64,000 nt of DNA from Chitinophagaceae bacterium (GCA_004173235.1 SEAC01000020.1:210678-274677), one strand, 5' to 3'; counted from the stretch's first letter, positions 8,751 through 19,240 are shown. A program made the numbers and translations. The notes: a model not told the origin generated them from the letters alone.

Positions 8751-10892
8751 TTGGAAATAAAGAAGGACATATTATGGCGCGTTTACCTCAGCTTCATCGG
8801 CATTGCGCTGCTGGGGCTCCTGGTGATGGGCCGTGCCTTCTACATCCAGCGCTTTGAAGGCGACCACTGGCGCGCACTCAGCGACTCGCTCCACCAGAAG
8901 TACGTGGCACTCGGCGCCGAGCGCGGAACCATCTACAGCGAAGACGGCCAGATGCTTTCCACCTCCATTCCCTACTTCGACGTATACATCGACTTCGGTG
9001 CGGAAGGCCTGCGCGAAAAGAACGGCAAGCGCTTCAAGGCCAATCTCGACTCCTTCGCGATCGCCTGCAGCAACTTCTTCCGCGACAGCACCGGCAGCCC
9101 CGAAAAGACCATCAACGAATACAAAAAAGAACTGAAGGCTGCTTATAACAACGGCAACCGCTATTACTCACTGCACAAAAATCTTTCGTTCGATCAGTAC
9201 AAGAGCTTTCGAAGCTTTCCGCTCGTGCGCCTCGGTCGCAACAAAAGCGGCGTGATCGTGGAGACCAACACGCGCCGCCTCAACCCGTTCGGGATGCTGG
9301 CCCGGCGCACCATCGGGCTCGCCCGCGACAAAGATCACAGCGTGGGCCTCGAGCGCACCTACGATACCGTGTTGAGCGGTGTGTCGGGCAAGCGACTCGT
9401 GCGTTTCATCTCCGGCGGCGCCTACGTTCCGGTGGAAGGCTACGAGATCGACCCGGAAAACGGTAAGGACATCGTTACTACCATCGACGTCAACATCCAG
9501 GATGTGGCGGAGAATGCGCTGTACAAGGTTCTCAGCGAAAATGGCTCGAAGTACGGCACCTGCATCGTGATGGAAACGAAGACGGGCAAGATCAAGGCCA
9601 TCGCCAACCTCGGCCGCCGCGCCGATGGCGGTTATGACGAGGATCTCAACTATGCCCTTCACACAACCGAGCCCGGATCTACCATCAAGCTCGCCACGCT
9701 CCTGGCTGTGCTCGAATCGGGCTCCAGCCGCGTCAACGACCTCGTGGAAGTGGGCAGCGCAGGCGCCGAATACGTGGGCGTTCGTGTGATTAACGATGCC
9801 GAGCGCGCACCCAAGCCTGTGCTCACTGTGCGCGAAGCCTTCGCCCACTCTTCCAACGTAGGCATGGCCAAGCTCGCTTTCAAAGCCTTTGCCGCCAACC
9901 CCGACCAATTCAAAAATTACCTCCACCGCTTCCGCCTCGACCGTAAAGCCGGTGTGGGCCTGGTGGGTGAGGAATCGCCGTTGCTACCTAAATGGAGAAA
10001 GAACAAAGAGGGCTTGCACGCCATGCTGACGATGTCGTTCGGCTATGCCATCGAAGTGAGCCCTATCCAAACCCTGATGCTGTACAATGCCGTTGCCAAT
10101 AACGGCAAGCTGATGAAGCCTTACCTCGTGAGCAGCGTCCGCCGCAACGGTGCGGTCGTTCGCGACATCGAGCCCGAAGTGCTCGACCCGCAGATCGTGC
10201 GTGCCGATGTAGTTACGGCCGCACGCAGCTGCATGGAAGCCGTGGCCACCGAAGGCACTGCGAAGGAAGTGTTCAAGGACATGCCCTTCCCTGTGGCCGG
10301 AAAGACAGGCACGGCGCACGTTGCCGGTAAGGAAGGGCAGCAGATCATCCGCTATGGCGATGGCGTGTACCAGGCTTCGTTCGTGGGTTACTTCCCTGCC
10401 GACGCGCCTGAGTACACCTGCATTGTAGTGGTGAAAACGCAGCCGCACGCACCGCGGCACTTTGGCGGACAGCTGGCAGCGCCGGTGTTCAAGGAAGTGG
10501 CACTGAAGCTCTATGCTACCAAGGTGCAACGCAAGCGCGGAACACCGGTGCAGGTGACGCCCGACAGTGTGCGTTACGAGTATGCCGGCTATGCGCCGGG
10601 TATGAAAGACGTGCTTCGTACGGTGGGCGTTCGCTCGGTTCGTGATTCTTCGAAAGTGGGTGAATGGGCGCGGATGGATGCTTCGGCCACGGGCGCAATT
10701 GCCAGGCCGATTGCCACACCCCGAAAGGCCATCCCCGACGTGCGCAACATGACCCTGCGTGACGCACTGTATGTGCTTGAGAATATGAACGTGAAGGTGG
10801 CTGCTAAGGGACGCGGCAAGGTGCTCCTGCAGGACATCGCCCCGGGCACGCCGATCACAAAAAATCAAACAGTAACCCTCTTGCTCAACTGA
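8751..10892 (+). CDS. ftsI: Septal peptidoglycan transpeptidase (class B penicillin-binding protein)
   Basis: 713 residues from a TTG start. One N-terminal transmembrane anchor (about 8-28), a dimerisation/pedestal domain containing ERGTIYSEDGQMLSTS, then the transpeptidase domain with SxxK at Ser310-Lys313 (GSTIK), SxN at Ser367-Asn369 (SSN) and KTG at 518-520. A C-terminal PASTA domain (IPDVRNMTLRDALYVLENMN, about 660-713) is present. It crosslinks septal peptidoglycan together with FtsW. The TGA overlaps the murE ATG by one base. All catalytic residues are intact and the length is normal for this phylum. Confidence 0.95.
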   Translation: MEIKKDILWRVYLSFIGIALLGLLVMGRAFYIQRFEGDHWRALSDSLHQKYVALGAERGTIYSEDGQMLSTSIPYFDVYIDFGAEGLREKNGKRFKANLDSFAIACSNFFRDSTGSPEKTINEYKKELKAAYNNGNRYYSLHKNLSFDQYKSFRSFPLVRLGRNKSGVIVETNTRRLNPFGMLARRTIGLARDKDHSVGLERTYDTVLSGVSGKRLVRFISGGAYVPVEGYEIDPENGKDIVTTIDVNIQDVAENALYKVLSENGSKYGTCIVMETKTGKIKAIANLGRRADGGYDEDLNYALHTTEPGSTIKLATLLAVLESGSSRVNDLVEVGSAGAEYVGVRVINDAERAPKPVLTVREAFAHSSNVGMAKLAFKAFAANPDQFKNYLHRFRLDRKAGVGLVGEESPLLPKWRKNKEGLHAMLTMSFGYAIEVSPIQTLMLYNAVANNGKLMKPYLVSSVRRNGAVVRDIEPEVLDPQIVRADVVTAARSCMEAVATEGTAKEVFKDMPFPVAGKTGTAHVAGKEGQQIIRYGDGVYQASFVGYFPADAPEYTCIVVVKTQPHAPRHFGGQLAAPVFKEVALKLYATKVQRKRGTPVQVTPDSVRYEYAGYAPGMKDVLRTVGVRSVRDSSKVGEWARMDASATGAIARPIATPRKAIPDVRNMTLRDALYVLENMNVKVAAKGRGKVLLQDIAPGTPITKNQTVTLLLN

Positions 10893-12358
10893 TGAAGGTA
10901 CTCGCCGACATATTATACACCGTGCGCCTCAGGGCCATCGCCGGCGACAGCAACACCACCGTTGCTGCCGTACAGATCGACTCGCGCAACGTGGCGCCGG
11001 GTGCGCTTTTCGTCGCAGTGAAGGGATCGGCGTCGGATGGGCACGCGTTCATTGGCAAAGCGCTGGAACTCGGTGCAGCCGTCATCGTATGCCAAACGAT
11101 ACCTTCCGAACTGAAGGAAGGCGTAACCTACGTGCAGGTAGAAGACAGCGCCGAAGCCGCAGGCATCATCGCGCACAACTTCTACGGCCAGCCTTCGGCA
11201 CATATGAAGCTTGTTGGCGTTACGGGCACCAATGGCAAGACCACCATCGCCACCATCCTGTACAAACTGTTCAGCGCACTTGGCTACACCTGCGGGTTGG
11301 TGAGCACCGTGGAGAACCTCGTGGCCGGCGAAATCATCCCCTCTACCCACACAACACCCGATACCGTGAGCCTGAACGCGCTGCTGGCGCAGATGATGGA
11401 GCGCGGCTGCAGCCATGTGTTCATGGAAGTGAGCTCGCATGCGGTGCACCAGCGCCGTATTGCAGGCCTGCATTTCGCAGGTGCGCTGTTCAGCAACATC
11501 ACCCACGACCACCTCGACTACCACAAAACTTTCGACGAATACATCAAAGCCAAGAAGGGCTTTTTCGATGGCCTCTCTGCCGAGGCCTTTGCCATCACCA
11601 ACGCCGACGACAAGCGCGGGATGGTGATGCTGCAGAACACGGCTGCGAAGAAGATGTCGTACAGCCTGCGCACCGTTGCTGATTTCAAAGGGAAGATCCT
11701 GGAGAACGCGCTCACCGGGCTGGTGATGACCATCAATGAGCAGGAAGTACACTTCCGCCTCATCGGCGAGTTTAATGCCTACAACCTGCTGGCCGTTTAT
11801 GGCGCGGCCGTTTCGCTGGGCGAGGACAAACAGGAAGTGTTGCAGGCTCTGAGCAACCTTTCGGGTGCCGAAGGCCGCTTCGACTACATCGTATCGGCAA
11901 AGGGCCGCATCCTCGGCATCGTGGATTATGCGCACACGCCCGATGCGCTTGTCAATGTGCTGACCACTATCAAGAAACTGCGCAAAGGCCACGAGCAGAT
12001 CATTACCGTGGTGGGCTGTGGCGGCGACCGCGACAAAACGAAGCGCCCCATCATGGGCGAGGTGGCCTGCGCACACAGCGACAAGGTGATCTTCACTTCG
12101 GACAACCCGCGCAGCGAAGACCCGCTGCAGATACTGGCGGACATGGAGGAAGGACTGAACAGCGCGGCACGCCGCAAGTTCGTGTCTATCGCCGACCGTG
12201 GCCAGGCGATTAAGACCGCGGTGAGCATGGCGGGACCTGAAGACATCCTGCTCATTGCCGGCAAAGGGCACGAGAAGTACCAGGACGTGAAGGGAGTGAA
12301 GCAGCACTTCGACGACAAGGAAGTGTTGCAGGAAATGTTTGAGCTACTGGATAAATGA
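10892..12358 (+). CDS. murE: UDP-MurNAc-L-Ala-D-Glu:meso-diaminopimelate ligase
   Basis: 488 residues. An ATP-dependent ligase adding the third amino acid of the stem peptide in the cytoplasm. The P-loop GVTGTNGKTT lies at about 109-118, the central Mur ligase domain includes HTTPDTVSL and EVSSHAV, and the C-terminal domain carries DYAHTPDAL and GCGGDRDKTKRP. The DNPR motif at 404-407 (TSDNPRSEDP) is the known marker for meso-DAP rather than lysine. Hence the organism most likely has DAP-type peptidoglycan. It overlaps ftsI by one base and is followed by a repeat-filled gap before mraY. Confidence 0.95.
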   Translation: MKVLADILYTVRLRAIAGDSNTTVAAVQIDSRNVAPGALFVAVKGSASDGHAFIGKALELGAAVIVCQTIPSELKEGVTYVQVEDSAEAAGIIAHNFYGQPSAHMKLVGVTGTNGKTTIATILYKLFSALGYTCGLVSTVENLVAGEIIPSTHTTPDTVSLNALLAQMMERGCSHVFMEVSSHAVHQRRIAGLHFAGALFSNITHDHLDYHKTFDEYIKAKKGFFDGLSAEAFAITNADDKRGMVMLQNTAAKKMSYSLRTVADFKGKILENALTGLVMTINEQEVHFRLIGEFNAYNLLAVYGAAVSLGEDKQEVLQALSNLSGAEGRFDYIVSAKGRILGIVDYAHTPDALVNVLTTIKKLRKGHEQIITVVGCGGDRDKTKRPIMGEVACAHSDKVIFTSDNPRSEDPLQILADMEEGLNSAARRKFVSIADRGQAIKTAVSMAGPEDILLIAGKGHEKYQDVKGVKQHFDDKEVLQEMFELLDK

Positions 12359-12360
12359 AA

Positions 12361-12493
12361 AGGTGAATGGTCAATGGTGAATGGGCAATGTTCTTCACCA
12401 AAGGCCTGCGCCCTGTAATGATAGAAACGAAAATGAAAACAATGGAGAGGGCAGTGGTGATCTTATTCACCATTGACCATTGACCATTCACCA
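12361..12493. repeat. Inverted degenerate repeat pair between murE and mraY
   Basis: GGTGAATGGTCAATGGTGAA at 12362-12381 and the inverse CACCATTGACCATTGACCAT at 12468-12487. The arms are about 80 bases apart; the sequence between them has no gene. Confidence 0.75.
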
Positions 12494-12504
12494 ATAAGGA
12501 CCAC

Positions 12505-13776
12505 ATGCTGTATCACCTCATACAATGGCTCGAGTCGAACGGGACGCACATCCCGGGTAGCGGCGCCTTTGGCTTCATCACCACGAGGCTATTGCTGGCG
12601 GTATTGCTTTCGCTCTTCATCACCACCGTGTATGGCAAGCGTCTCATTCGCTACCTGCAGAAGAAGCAGATCGGGGAGAGCGTGCGCGAGCTCGGTCTTG
12701 CGGGTGAAAGCACGAAGAAGGGAACGCCTACGATGGGCGGCATCATCATCATCCTCGCCATTCTCATCCCCACGCTGTTGCTGGCCAACCTCACAAAGGT
12801 GTATGTGCGCCTGATGATCTTCAGCACCATCTGGCTCGGCGTCATCGGCTTCATCGACGACTACCTCAAGCTCCGCGCCAAGCGCATCGCGCAGGCACAG
12901 GGCTCGGCATATAAGAAAAGCGACAAGGATGGACTGGCCGGCTGGTTCAAGATCTTCGGACAGGTAGCACTCGGTATCACGGTTGGCGCCACGCTATGGT
13001 TCAATGGCAACGTTAAGACCTGGCGCGAATACCAGGGCGCCAACCCACCCGTGGGCGCACACGTAACGCAGATCAACGGTAAGACGCGCACTTACGTGGA
13101 TGCGAAGGAAGTGGTGACCACCATTCCCTTTGTGAAGAACCACGAGTTCAACTACGCGCGCCTCCTGCCGCAAAGCCTGCGTGGCTATGCCTGGGTGCTT
13201 TACATCGCCATCGTGATCCTCATCATTACCGCGGTGTCGAACGGGGCAAACCTCACCGATGGCCTCGACGGCCTTGCCACGGGCACATCGGCACTGATAT
13301 CGGTTGCGCTGGCGGTGTTTGCCTACGCATCGGGGTCGCTGCTGATCGCCGACTACCTTAACATCATGTACATCCCCAACCTGGGCGAGCTGTCCATCTT
13401 TATTGCGGCAATGCTCGGGGCCTGCGTTGGTTTTCTTTGGTACAATTCGTACCCGGCGCAGGTGTTCATGGGCGACACGGGATCGCTGACACTCGGCGGG
13501 CTCATTGCGGCACTGGCCATCATCGTGCACAAGGAGCTGCTGATTCCCATCTTCTGCGGCATTTTCCTGGTGGAAAATCTGAGCGTGATGCTGCAGGTGA
13601 CCTGGTTTAAATACACGAAAAGCAAATACGGTGAGGGACGGCGGATCTTTTTGATGAGCCCGCTGCACCATCACTATCAAAAGAAAGGATACCACGAGGC
13701 CAAGATCGTTACCCGTTTCTGGATCATCACCCTCCTGCTGGTGGTGCTCTCGATCGTAACGCTCAAGCTGCGCTAG
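12505..13776 (+). CDS. mraY: Phospho-N-acetylmuramoyl-pentapeptide-transferase
   Basis: 423 residues, a polytopic membrane enzyme that makes lipid I from UDP-MurNAc-pentapeptide and undecaprenyl phosphate. Signatures are [16 protein letters not shown] (catalytic Asp pair), [26 protein letters not shown] and the [10 protein letters not shown] loop. About ten hydrophobic segments are visible. Between the third and fourth conserved blocks lies a hydrophilic insertion of about 50 residues (residues ~175-225), usual for this enzyme in Bacteroidota. The start directly follows the repeat pair. Confidence 0.95.
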   Translation: MLYHLIQWLESNGTHIPGSGAFGFITTRLLLAVLLSLFITTVYGKRLIRYLQKKQIGESVRELGLAGESTKKGTPTMGGIIIILAILIPTLLLANLTKVYVRLMIFSTIWLGVIGFIDDYLKLRAKRIAQAQGSAYKKSDKDGLAGWFKIFGQVALGITVGATLWFNGNVKTWREYQGANPPVGAHVTQINGKTRTYVDAKEVVTTIPFVKNHEFNYARLLPQSLRGYAWVLYIAIVILIITAVSNGANLTDGLDGLATGTSALISVALAVFAYASGSLLIADYLNIMYIPNLGELSIFIAAMLGACVGFLWYNSYPAQVFMGDTGSLTLGGLIAALAIIVHKELLIPIFCGIFLVENLSVMLQVTWFKYTKSKYGEGRRIFLMSPLHHHYQKKGYHEAKIVTRFWIITLLLVVLSIVTLKLR

Positions 13777-13862
13777 ACGATACAACCCTGATGAAGAACC
13801 ACCCTTCGAACGAACGGACCGGATGTTAAACACCAACTTTATTTATTTCAGATGTAGGAGGG

Positions 13863-14030
13863 AAGAGGGTTGAGAGAAAGAGAACGAGAGAACATGAGAA
13901 CATGAGAACATGAGGACATGAGAACATGAGAACATGAGAACATGAGGAGGTGAGGACATGAGGAAGTGAGAACATGAGAAATGATAATCGGCCACCGATA
14001 GACCAATAAACTAATAGACCAATAAACACA
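13863..14030. repeat. Decamer array GAGAACAT plus AATAAACC array between mraY and murD
   Basis: From about 13870 to 13985 the decamer GAGAACATGA is repeated roughly ten times with substitutions (GAGGACATGA, GAGGAGGTGA). ACCAATAAACTAATAGACC follows at about 13999-14030. Copies touch without spacers, so this is not a CRISPR array. A remnant of the same decamer occurs near 36150. Confidence 0.85.
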
Positions 14031-14035
14031 CTTAC

Positions 14036-15373
14036 ATGAAGCGACTCGTAATACTGGGCGGCGGAGAGAGCGGGGTGGGGGCAGCGTTGCTGGCCAGCCA
14101 GCGCGGCTACGACGTATTCCTGTACGACGAGGGCGCATTGAAGCAAGGCTACCGCAACGAGCTGGGGGGGGCAGGCATCGCCTACGCCGAGAAGGGTGTG
14201 GACGAAGAGCGCATCCTCAATGCTGACGAAGTGGTGAAGAGTCCCGGCATCCCGGAAAAGAACGAGCTGGTGAAGAAGATCCGCGCCGCCGGCATACCGG
14301 TGATCTCGGAGATCGAATTGGCATACCGCTACAAGGGCGAAAGCACCATCATCGCCATCACCGGCTCCAACGGCAAGAGCACCACTACCGCGCTTATTTA
14401 TCATATGTGCAGAACTGCCGGTCTGGACTGCGCGCTGGTGGGCAACATCGGCTACTCGTTTGCCAGGCAGGTTGTTGAAGATCCTAAGCCGCTGTACGTG
14501 GCCGAGATATCGAGCTTCCAGCTGGATGATATCCACGCCTTCCGCCCCGACGTGGCGCTCCTGCTCAACATCACCGAAGATCACCTCGACCGCTATAACT
14601 ACCAGTTTGAAAACTATATCCGGAGCAAGTTCCGCATCGCAATGAACCAGCGCGCCGGAGATCACTTCATCTACAATGCGGACGACGAAGTGATCGAACA
14701 ATACATGAACCTTATCCCCAACAGCGTAAATAAAATTCCCATGAGCTTGAAGCGAAAAGAAGAACCCGGTGCCTATGTGCAGGACAATGAGTTGAACGTA
14801 AACGTGCCGGGTGCCGAGCAGCAGCAGATGAGCGTGTACGATTTCGCCCTTAAAGGCAAGCACAACCAATATAATACTATGGCAGCGTGTGTAGCGGGCG
14901 CCACGATGGAGATCCGCAAGAGTAAGATCCGTGAGGCGGTGCAAACCTTCCAGAGCCTGGAGCACCGCATGGAGCCCGTTGCTACCGTGCGCGGCGTTGA
15001 GTTCATCAACGATTCGAAAGCAACCAACGTGAACTCCACCTGGTATGCCCTAGAGAGCATGACGAAGCCTACCGTGCTGATACTCGGTGGCATCGACAAG
15101 GGCAACGATTATGGTCTCATTGCCGACCTGGTGCAGGAAAAGGTGAAGGCGATCGTGTGCATGGGCACCGACAACAGCAAGATCCATGAAGCCTTCAGTG
15201 GCAAGGTGGAACTGGTGGACACTGCTTCAGCGCTGGATGCCGTTCGCGCTGCCTACGAGCTGTGCGCCCCCGGCGATGCGGTGCTCCTCAGCCCCGCCTG
15301 CGCTTCCTTCGACCTCTTTAAAAACTATGAAGACCGCGGCACTCAATTCAAAGAAGCCGTCAAGAACCTCTAA
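14036..15373 (+). CDS. murD: UDP-MurNAc-L-alanine:D-glutamate ligase
   Basis: 445 residues. It adds D-Glu to UDP-MurNAc-L-Ala in the cytoplasm. The N-terminal Rossmann-like domain starts VILGGGESGVGAALLA, the P-loop AITGSNGKSTTTALI is near 105-120, and EISSFQLDDI, LNITEDHLDRY and the C-terminal NDSKATNVNSTWYAL and LSPACASFDLFKNYEDRG blocks are conserved. The TAA overlaps the ftsW ATG by one base. Length is normal. Confidence 0.95.
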   Translation: MKRLVILGGGESGVGAALLASQRGYDVFLYDEGALKQGYRNELGGAGIAYAEKGVDEERILNADEVVKSPGIPEKNELVKKIRAAGIPVISEIELAYRYKGESTIIAITGSNGKSTTTALIYHMCRTAGLDCALVGNIGYSFARQVVEDPKPLYVAEISSFQLDDIHAFRPDVALLLNITEDHLDRYNYQFENYIRSKFRIAMNQRAGDHFIYNADDEVIEQYMNLIPNSVNKIPMSLKRKEEPGAYVQDNELNVNVPGAEQQQMSVYDFALKGKHNQYNTMAACVAGATMEIRKSKIREAVQTFQSLEHRMEPVATVRGVEFINDSKATNVNSTWYALESMTKPTVLILGGIDKGNDYGLIADLVQEKVKAIVCMGTDNSKIHEAFSGKVELVDTASALDAVRAAYELCAPGDAVLLSPACASFDLFKNYEDRGTQFKEAVKNL

Positions 15374-16719
15374 TGGCGCAAACTGCTGACATATCATTTG
15401 CCGAGCTGGCCAAGAACGCCAACGTGCTCAAGAAGACCCGCGGCGACAAGGTCATCTGGGCACTCGTGGGCCTGTTGGTGCTGGTGTCGCTGCTGGTGGT
15501 ATACAGTGCAACGGGCTCGCTTGCCTACAAGAATTATAAGGGCAACACCGAAGTGTACCTGTTCAAGCAGGTAGTGTTCATCGCCCTGGGCTTTTGCGTC
15601 ATCTACTTCGCGCACCGTGTGAATTATACGCTGTATTCGCGCGTGGCGAAAGTGCTGTTCCTGCTATCGATTCCCCTCCTCATTTATACGCTGTTCTTCG
15701 GGGCCACCATCAACCAGGGAAGCCGCTGGATACGCCTGCCCATCATCAACATGACGATGCAGACCTCCGACCTGGCTCGTCTCGCACTCTTCATGTACCT
15801 GGCGCGTATCCTCAGCCGTCGCCAGAACGTGATCAAGGATTTCAAAAAAGGATTCCTTCCGGTAGTGGGTCCCGTTGCGCTCACCTGTGCGCTCATCGCT
15901 CCGGCCAACCTCTCTACCGCGCTGCTGCTCGGTGCCACCTGCATGATGCTGCTGTTCATCGGCCGCGTGTCGGGCAAACACCTGCTGCTGGTGCTGGCCG
16001 TTGCTGCCATCCCTGTTACCATACTCATCTCCGCGGCGGTAGTGAAACACAAGACCGGCGGCGGCGATGAAGAGGAAGTTGCTGCAACAGCCGCAACGCA
16101 CAAGGTGAAGTCGGGCAACCGCCTTACCGCGCGCGTGAGCACCTGGGTGAGCCGCGTGGAAAACTTCATGTACGGCTCCAAGGAAGTGTCCAACGACGAC
16201 TCTTACCAGGTAGACCAGGCCAAGATCGCCATCGCCAAAGGCGGACTGCTGGGCAAAGGCCCCGGCAACAGCGAGCAGCGCAACTTCCTGCCGCAGGCCT
16301 ACAACGACTTTATCTATTCGATCATCATCGAGGAGTATGGACTGATGGGCGGCGCGTTCATCATCTTCGTCTACCTCGCGTTATTATATCGCTGCATCCG
16401 CCTCTATAAACGTTGTCCCTACGCATTTGGAGCATTCCTCGCGCTCGGGCTTTCGTTTACACTCGTGCTGCAGGCAATGGCCAACATGGCTGTGAACGTA
16501 AACCTCTTCCCGGTAACGGGTGTAACGCTTCCGCTCGTCTCCATGGGCGGATCCAGCTTCCTCTTCACCTGCCTGTCCATCGGCATCATCCTCAGCGTTG
16601 CACGCAACGTAGAGCAGATCGAAGGCAGGGAGAAACTCAAAGAGGAGCGCGCGCAGCGACAAGCCGAGCTTGACGAAGAGGAAGATGTCATTGAAGAAGA
16701 GGAGGGCATCACCGCATGA
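15373..16719 (+). CDS. ftsW: Peptidoglycan glycosyltransferase FtsW (SEDS family)
   Basis: 448 residues. SEDS polymerase of septal glycan strands working with FtsI. Multiple membrane helices from residue 28 on. The large periplasmic loop contains QGSRWIRL, SDLARLALF and, after an acidic insertion, DSYQVDQAKIAIAKGGLLGKGPGNSEQRNFLPQ-type sequence. NLFPVTGVTLPLVSMGGSS near the C-terminus is typical. The final about 30 residues are very acidic (DEEEDVIEEEEG). It sits between murD and murG, the order usual in Bacteroidota, and overlaps murG by 4 bases. Confidence 0.94.
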   Translation: MAQTADISFAELAKNANVLKKTRGDKVIWALVGLLVLVSLLVVYSATGSLAYKNYKGNTEVYLFKQVVFIALGFCVIYFAHRVNYTLYSRVAKVLFLLSIPLLIYTLFFGATINQGSRWIRLPIINMTMQTSDLARLALFMYLARILSRRQNVIKDFKKGFLPVVGPVALTCALIAPANLSTALLLGATCMMLLFIGRVSGKHLLLVLAVAAIPVTILISAAVVKHKTGGGDEEEVAATAATHKVKSGNRLTARVSTWVSRVENFMYGSKEVSNDDSYQVDQAKIAIAKGGLLGKGPGNSEQRNFLPQAYNDFIYSIIIEEYGLMGGAFIIFVYLALLYRCIRLYKRCPYAFGAFLALGLSFTLVLQAMANMAVNVNLFPVTGVTLPLVSMGGSSFLFTCLSIGIILSVARNVEQIEGREKLKEERAQRQAELDEEEDVIEEEEGITA

Positions 16720-17810
16720 GCAAGCGATTCATCATAGCAGGCGGAGGCACGGGCGGGCACATCTTCCCGGCATTGGCCATCGCCAACGCGCTGAAGCAGC
16801 TCGATCCGACTGTAGAAATACTGTTTGTTGGCGCACGCGGCAAAATGGAGATGGAGAAAGTGCCGCAGGCCGGTTACCCCATCAAGGCTATCGACATCGC
16901 GGGCTTCAACCGCAGCTCTTTGATCAAGAACCTTTCGCTTCCGTTCAAGCTGGTGAAGAGCTTTTTCCAGGTGCGCGGCATCATTCGTGCGTATCGTCCG
17001 GATGCCGTGATCGGCGTGGGCGGATACTCCTCGTTCCCCGTGCTGCGTTATGCACAGGCGAAAGGCATCCCCACTTTCCTGCACGAGAGCAACTCCTTTG
17101 CAGGAAAAAGCAACATGCTGCTCGGTAAAAAAGCAACGCGCGTGTTTGTGGCATCGGAAGGAATGGAGCAGTTCTTTCCGGCGGACAAACTCACGATCTC
17201 GGGCAACCCGATCCGCCCCGGCATCGTGCAGGCTGCGCAGCTTTCGAAAGCAACGGCGCTGCGCTTCTTTGGATTGCAGGAAGGCCGCGTGACGGTGCTT
17301 GCTGTGGGCGGTTCGCTCGGTGCGCGCTCCATCAACGAAGCGCTGGCTTCGAAGCTCGATGCGCTCACAGGCGCAGGCATCCAGTTGATCTGGCAAACCG
17401 GCAAGACCGATGCGCAGCGTTGGAAACAGGTTGCGGACGGCAAGCCGGGCATCTGGGTGGGCGATTTCATCACGCAGATGGAGCAGGCCTATGCGGCTGC
17501 CGACATCGTTGTGTCGCGCGCAGGTGCGATGGCTGTTGCCGAACTCTGCGTTGTGGCCAAGCCCGTGCTGTTTGTACCGTATCCGCATGCCGCCGAAGAC
17601 CACCAGACCGCCAATGCGCGTCACCTGGTAGCGCAGAATGCGGCGCTGATGATCAAAGACAGCGAAGCACAGGAGAAGGTTGTAGCCGAGCTGCTCGCCC
17701 TCGCAGCCGACGGCAACGAACAGGAACTGTTGAAACGAAACATAGGGAAGCTCGGTATCACCGATGCCGACCAGAAGATAGCACAAGCCATTTTTAAACT
17801 GATCGCGTAA
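16716..17810 (+). CDS. murG: UDP-GlcNAc:lipid I N-acetylglucosaminyltransferase
   Basis: 364 residues. A peripheral membrane GT28 enzyme converting lipid I to lipid II. The N-terminal GGGTGGHIFPALAIA loop binds the lipid side; GVGGYSSFP, HESNSFAGKSNMLL, the donor-binding GGSLGARSIN and SRAGAMAVAELCVVAKPVLFVPYPHAAEDHQTANA are all conserved. ATGA overlap with ftsW; 8 bases separate it from murC. Confidence 0.96.
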   Translation: MSKRFIIAGGGTGGHIFPALAIANALKQLDPTVEILFVGARGKMEMEKVPQAGYPIKAIDIAGFNRSSLIKNLSLPFKLVKSFFQVRGIIRAYRPDAVIGVGGYSSFPVLRYAQAKGIPTFLHESNSFAGKSNMLLGKKATRVFVASEGMEQFFPADKLTISGNPIRPGIVQAAQLSKATALRFFGLQEGRVTVLAVGGSLGARSINEALASKLDALTGAGIQLIWQTGKTDAQRWKQVADGKPGIWVGDFITQMEQAYAAADIVVSRAGAMAVAELCVVAKPVLFVPYPHAAEDHQTANARHLVAQNAALMIKDSEAQEKVVAELLALAADGNEQELLKRNIGKLGITDADQKIAQAIFKLIA

Positions 17811-17818
17811 GAACCACC

Positions 17819-19240
17819 ATGATGAACGAATCCACGCACGTACCGTCTATCCGGAATGTCAAAGCCATCTACTTCATTGGGATCGGCGGCATCGGGATGA
17901 GCGCGCTGGCCCGCTACTTCAAAGGGCGTGGCGCCCGCGTAAGCGGCTACGACCGCACCGAGAGCGAACTTACCCGCGAGCTCGTGGCGGAAGGCATCGC
18001 GGTTCATTACAGCGAAGACCTCAACCTCATTGATAAGGAAGCGCAAGTGGTGGTATATACTCCGGCCGTTCCGAAAGAACACGCCGAGCTCGTTTACTAC
18101 CAGCAGAACGGCTTTCCCGTGCTGAAGCGCAGCGATATCCTTGGCGGCATCACCGAAGAATCGTTCAACGTATGCGTGGCCGGCACGCACGGTAAGACAA
18201 CCACGTCCACGATGGTGGCGCACATCCTTCGCCAGAGTGGTTATGGCGGCAACGCATTCCTTGGTGGCATCTCCGCCAACTACAACACCAACTTCTGGAG
18301 TTCTTTCAACGACGTAGCCGTTGTGGAAGCCGACGAATACGATCGCTCCTTCTGGAAGCTGAGCCCGGATGTGGCCATCATTACTTCGATGGATCCCGAT
18401 CACCTCGACATCTACGGCGATGCAAAGACGATGGAAGATGCCTTCGTGACTTTCGGCAATAAGCTGAAGCCGGGTGGGCTGCTCATCGCCAAATTCGGAC
18501 TCGCACGCGCTAAAGAGATCAAGGCCGACCGCCGCTGGACCTACAGCCTGCAGAACGATGCTGCCGATGTGTATGCATCCAACATCCGCATCGAAGAAGG
18601 CGGCTACACCTTCGACCTGCAGCTTCCCGACACTACGTTTTACAATGTGCGCCTCAACATCGGTGGCATGCACAACGTGGAAAACTCGGTGGCAGCAATG
18701 GCTGCAGCCCATTCGCTCCATATCGAGGGCGAGCTGATCCGCAATGCGATGGGCGATTTCAAAGGCGTGCGGCGCCGCTTCGAATACATCCTGCCGCCAC
18801 GGCAGAAGGTGAAAGGCGAGCATGTGGCACCGGTGCTGATCGACGATTATGCACACCATCCAGAGGAGTTGAGTGCCCTGCTGAAGAGCGCGCGCAGCCT
18901 CTTCCCGGGCCGTAGAATTACGGTAGCATTTCAGCCGCACCTGTTTAGCCGAACAAAAGACCTGTTTCACGGATTTGCGAAGAGTCTTGAATGGGCAGAT
19001 CGCATACTTTTGCTGCCCATTTATCCCGCCCGCGAGCTGCCGATGGAAGGCGTTAGCAGCGCGCTCATCCTGGATGCGATTGATAAAGAGGACAAGCGAT
19101 TACTGGATAAGGACCAACTGCTGGAGTGGGCAAAGAATACCCAACTGGATAAGGAGTTCGGAGAAGTGATCATCACCGCAGGCGCGGGGGATATTGATAC
19201 CCTTGTGCCCCGGCTTAAAGAAATTCTGGAAAAAGCCTGA
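17819..19240 (+). CDS. murC: UDP-N-acetylmuramate:L-alanine ligase
   Basis: 473 residues. First amino-acid ligase of the stem peptide. Conserved features are the N-terminal YFIGIGGIGMSALARYF, the P-loop CVAGTHGKTTTSTMVA, EADEYDRSFWKL, SMDPDHLDIYGD, GVRRRFEY, DDYAHHPEEL and FQPHLFSRTKDL. Two consecutive ATG codons are possible starts (17819, 17822). The gene's TGA overlaps the ftsQ ATG by one base. Complete and of normal length. Confidence 0.95.
   Translation: MMNESTHVPSIRNVKAIYFIGIGGIGMSALARYFKGRGARVSGYDRTESELTRELVAEGIAVHYSEDLNLIDKEAQVVVYTPAVPKEHAELVYYQQNGFPVLKRSDILGGITEESFNVCVAGTHGKTTTSTMVAHILRQSGYGGNAFLGGISANYNTNFWSSFNDVAVVEADEYDRSFWKLSPDVAIITSMDPDHLDIYGDAKTMEDAFVTFGNKLKPGGLLIAKFGLARAKEIKADRRWTYSLQNDAADVYASNIRIEEGGYTFDLQLPDTTFYNVRLNIGGMHNVENSVAAMAAAHSLHIEGELIRNAMGDFKGVRRRFEYILPPRQKVKGEHVAPVLIDDYAHHPEELSALLKSARSLFPGRRITVAFQPHLFSRTKDLFHGFAKSLEWADRILLLPIYPARELPMEGVSSALILDAIDKEDKRLLDKDQLLEWAKNTQLDKEFGEVIITAGAGDIDTLVPRLKEILEKA

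Noticed and set aside
10913-12307. 464-codon minus-strand frame opposite murE
   Set aside because: Antisense shadow of murE; composition rich in His, Val and Arg as expected from the complementary codons.
13863-13990. CRISPR array candidate (regular decamers)
   Set aside because: Decamers are contiguous without unique spacers and no cas genes are near.
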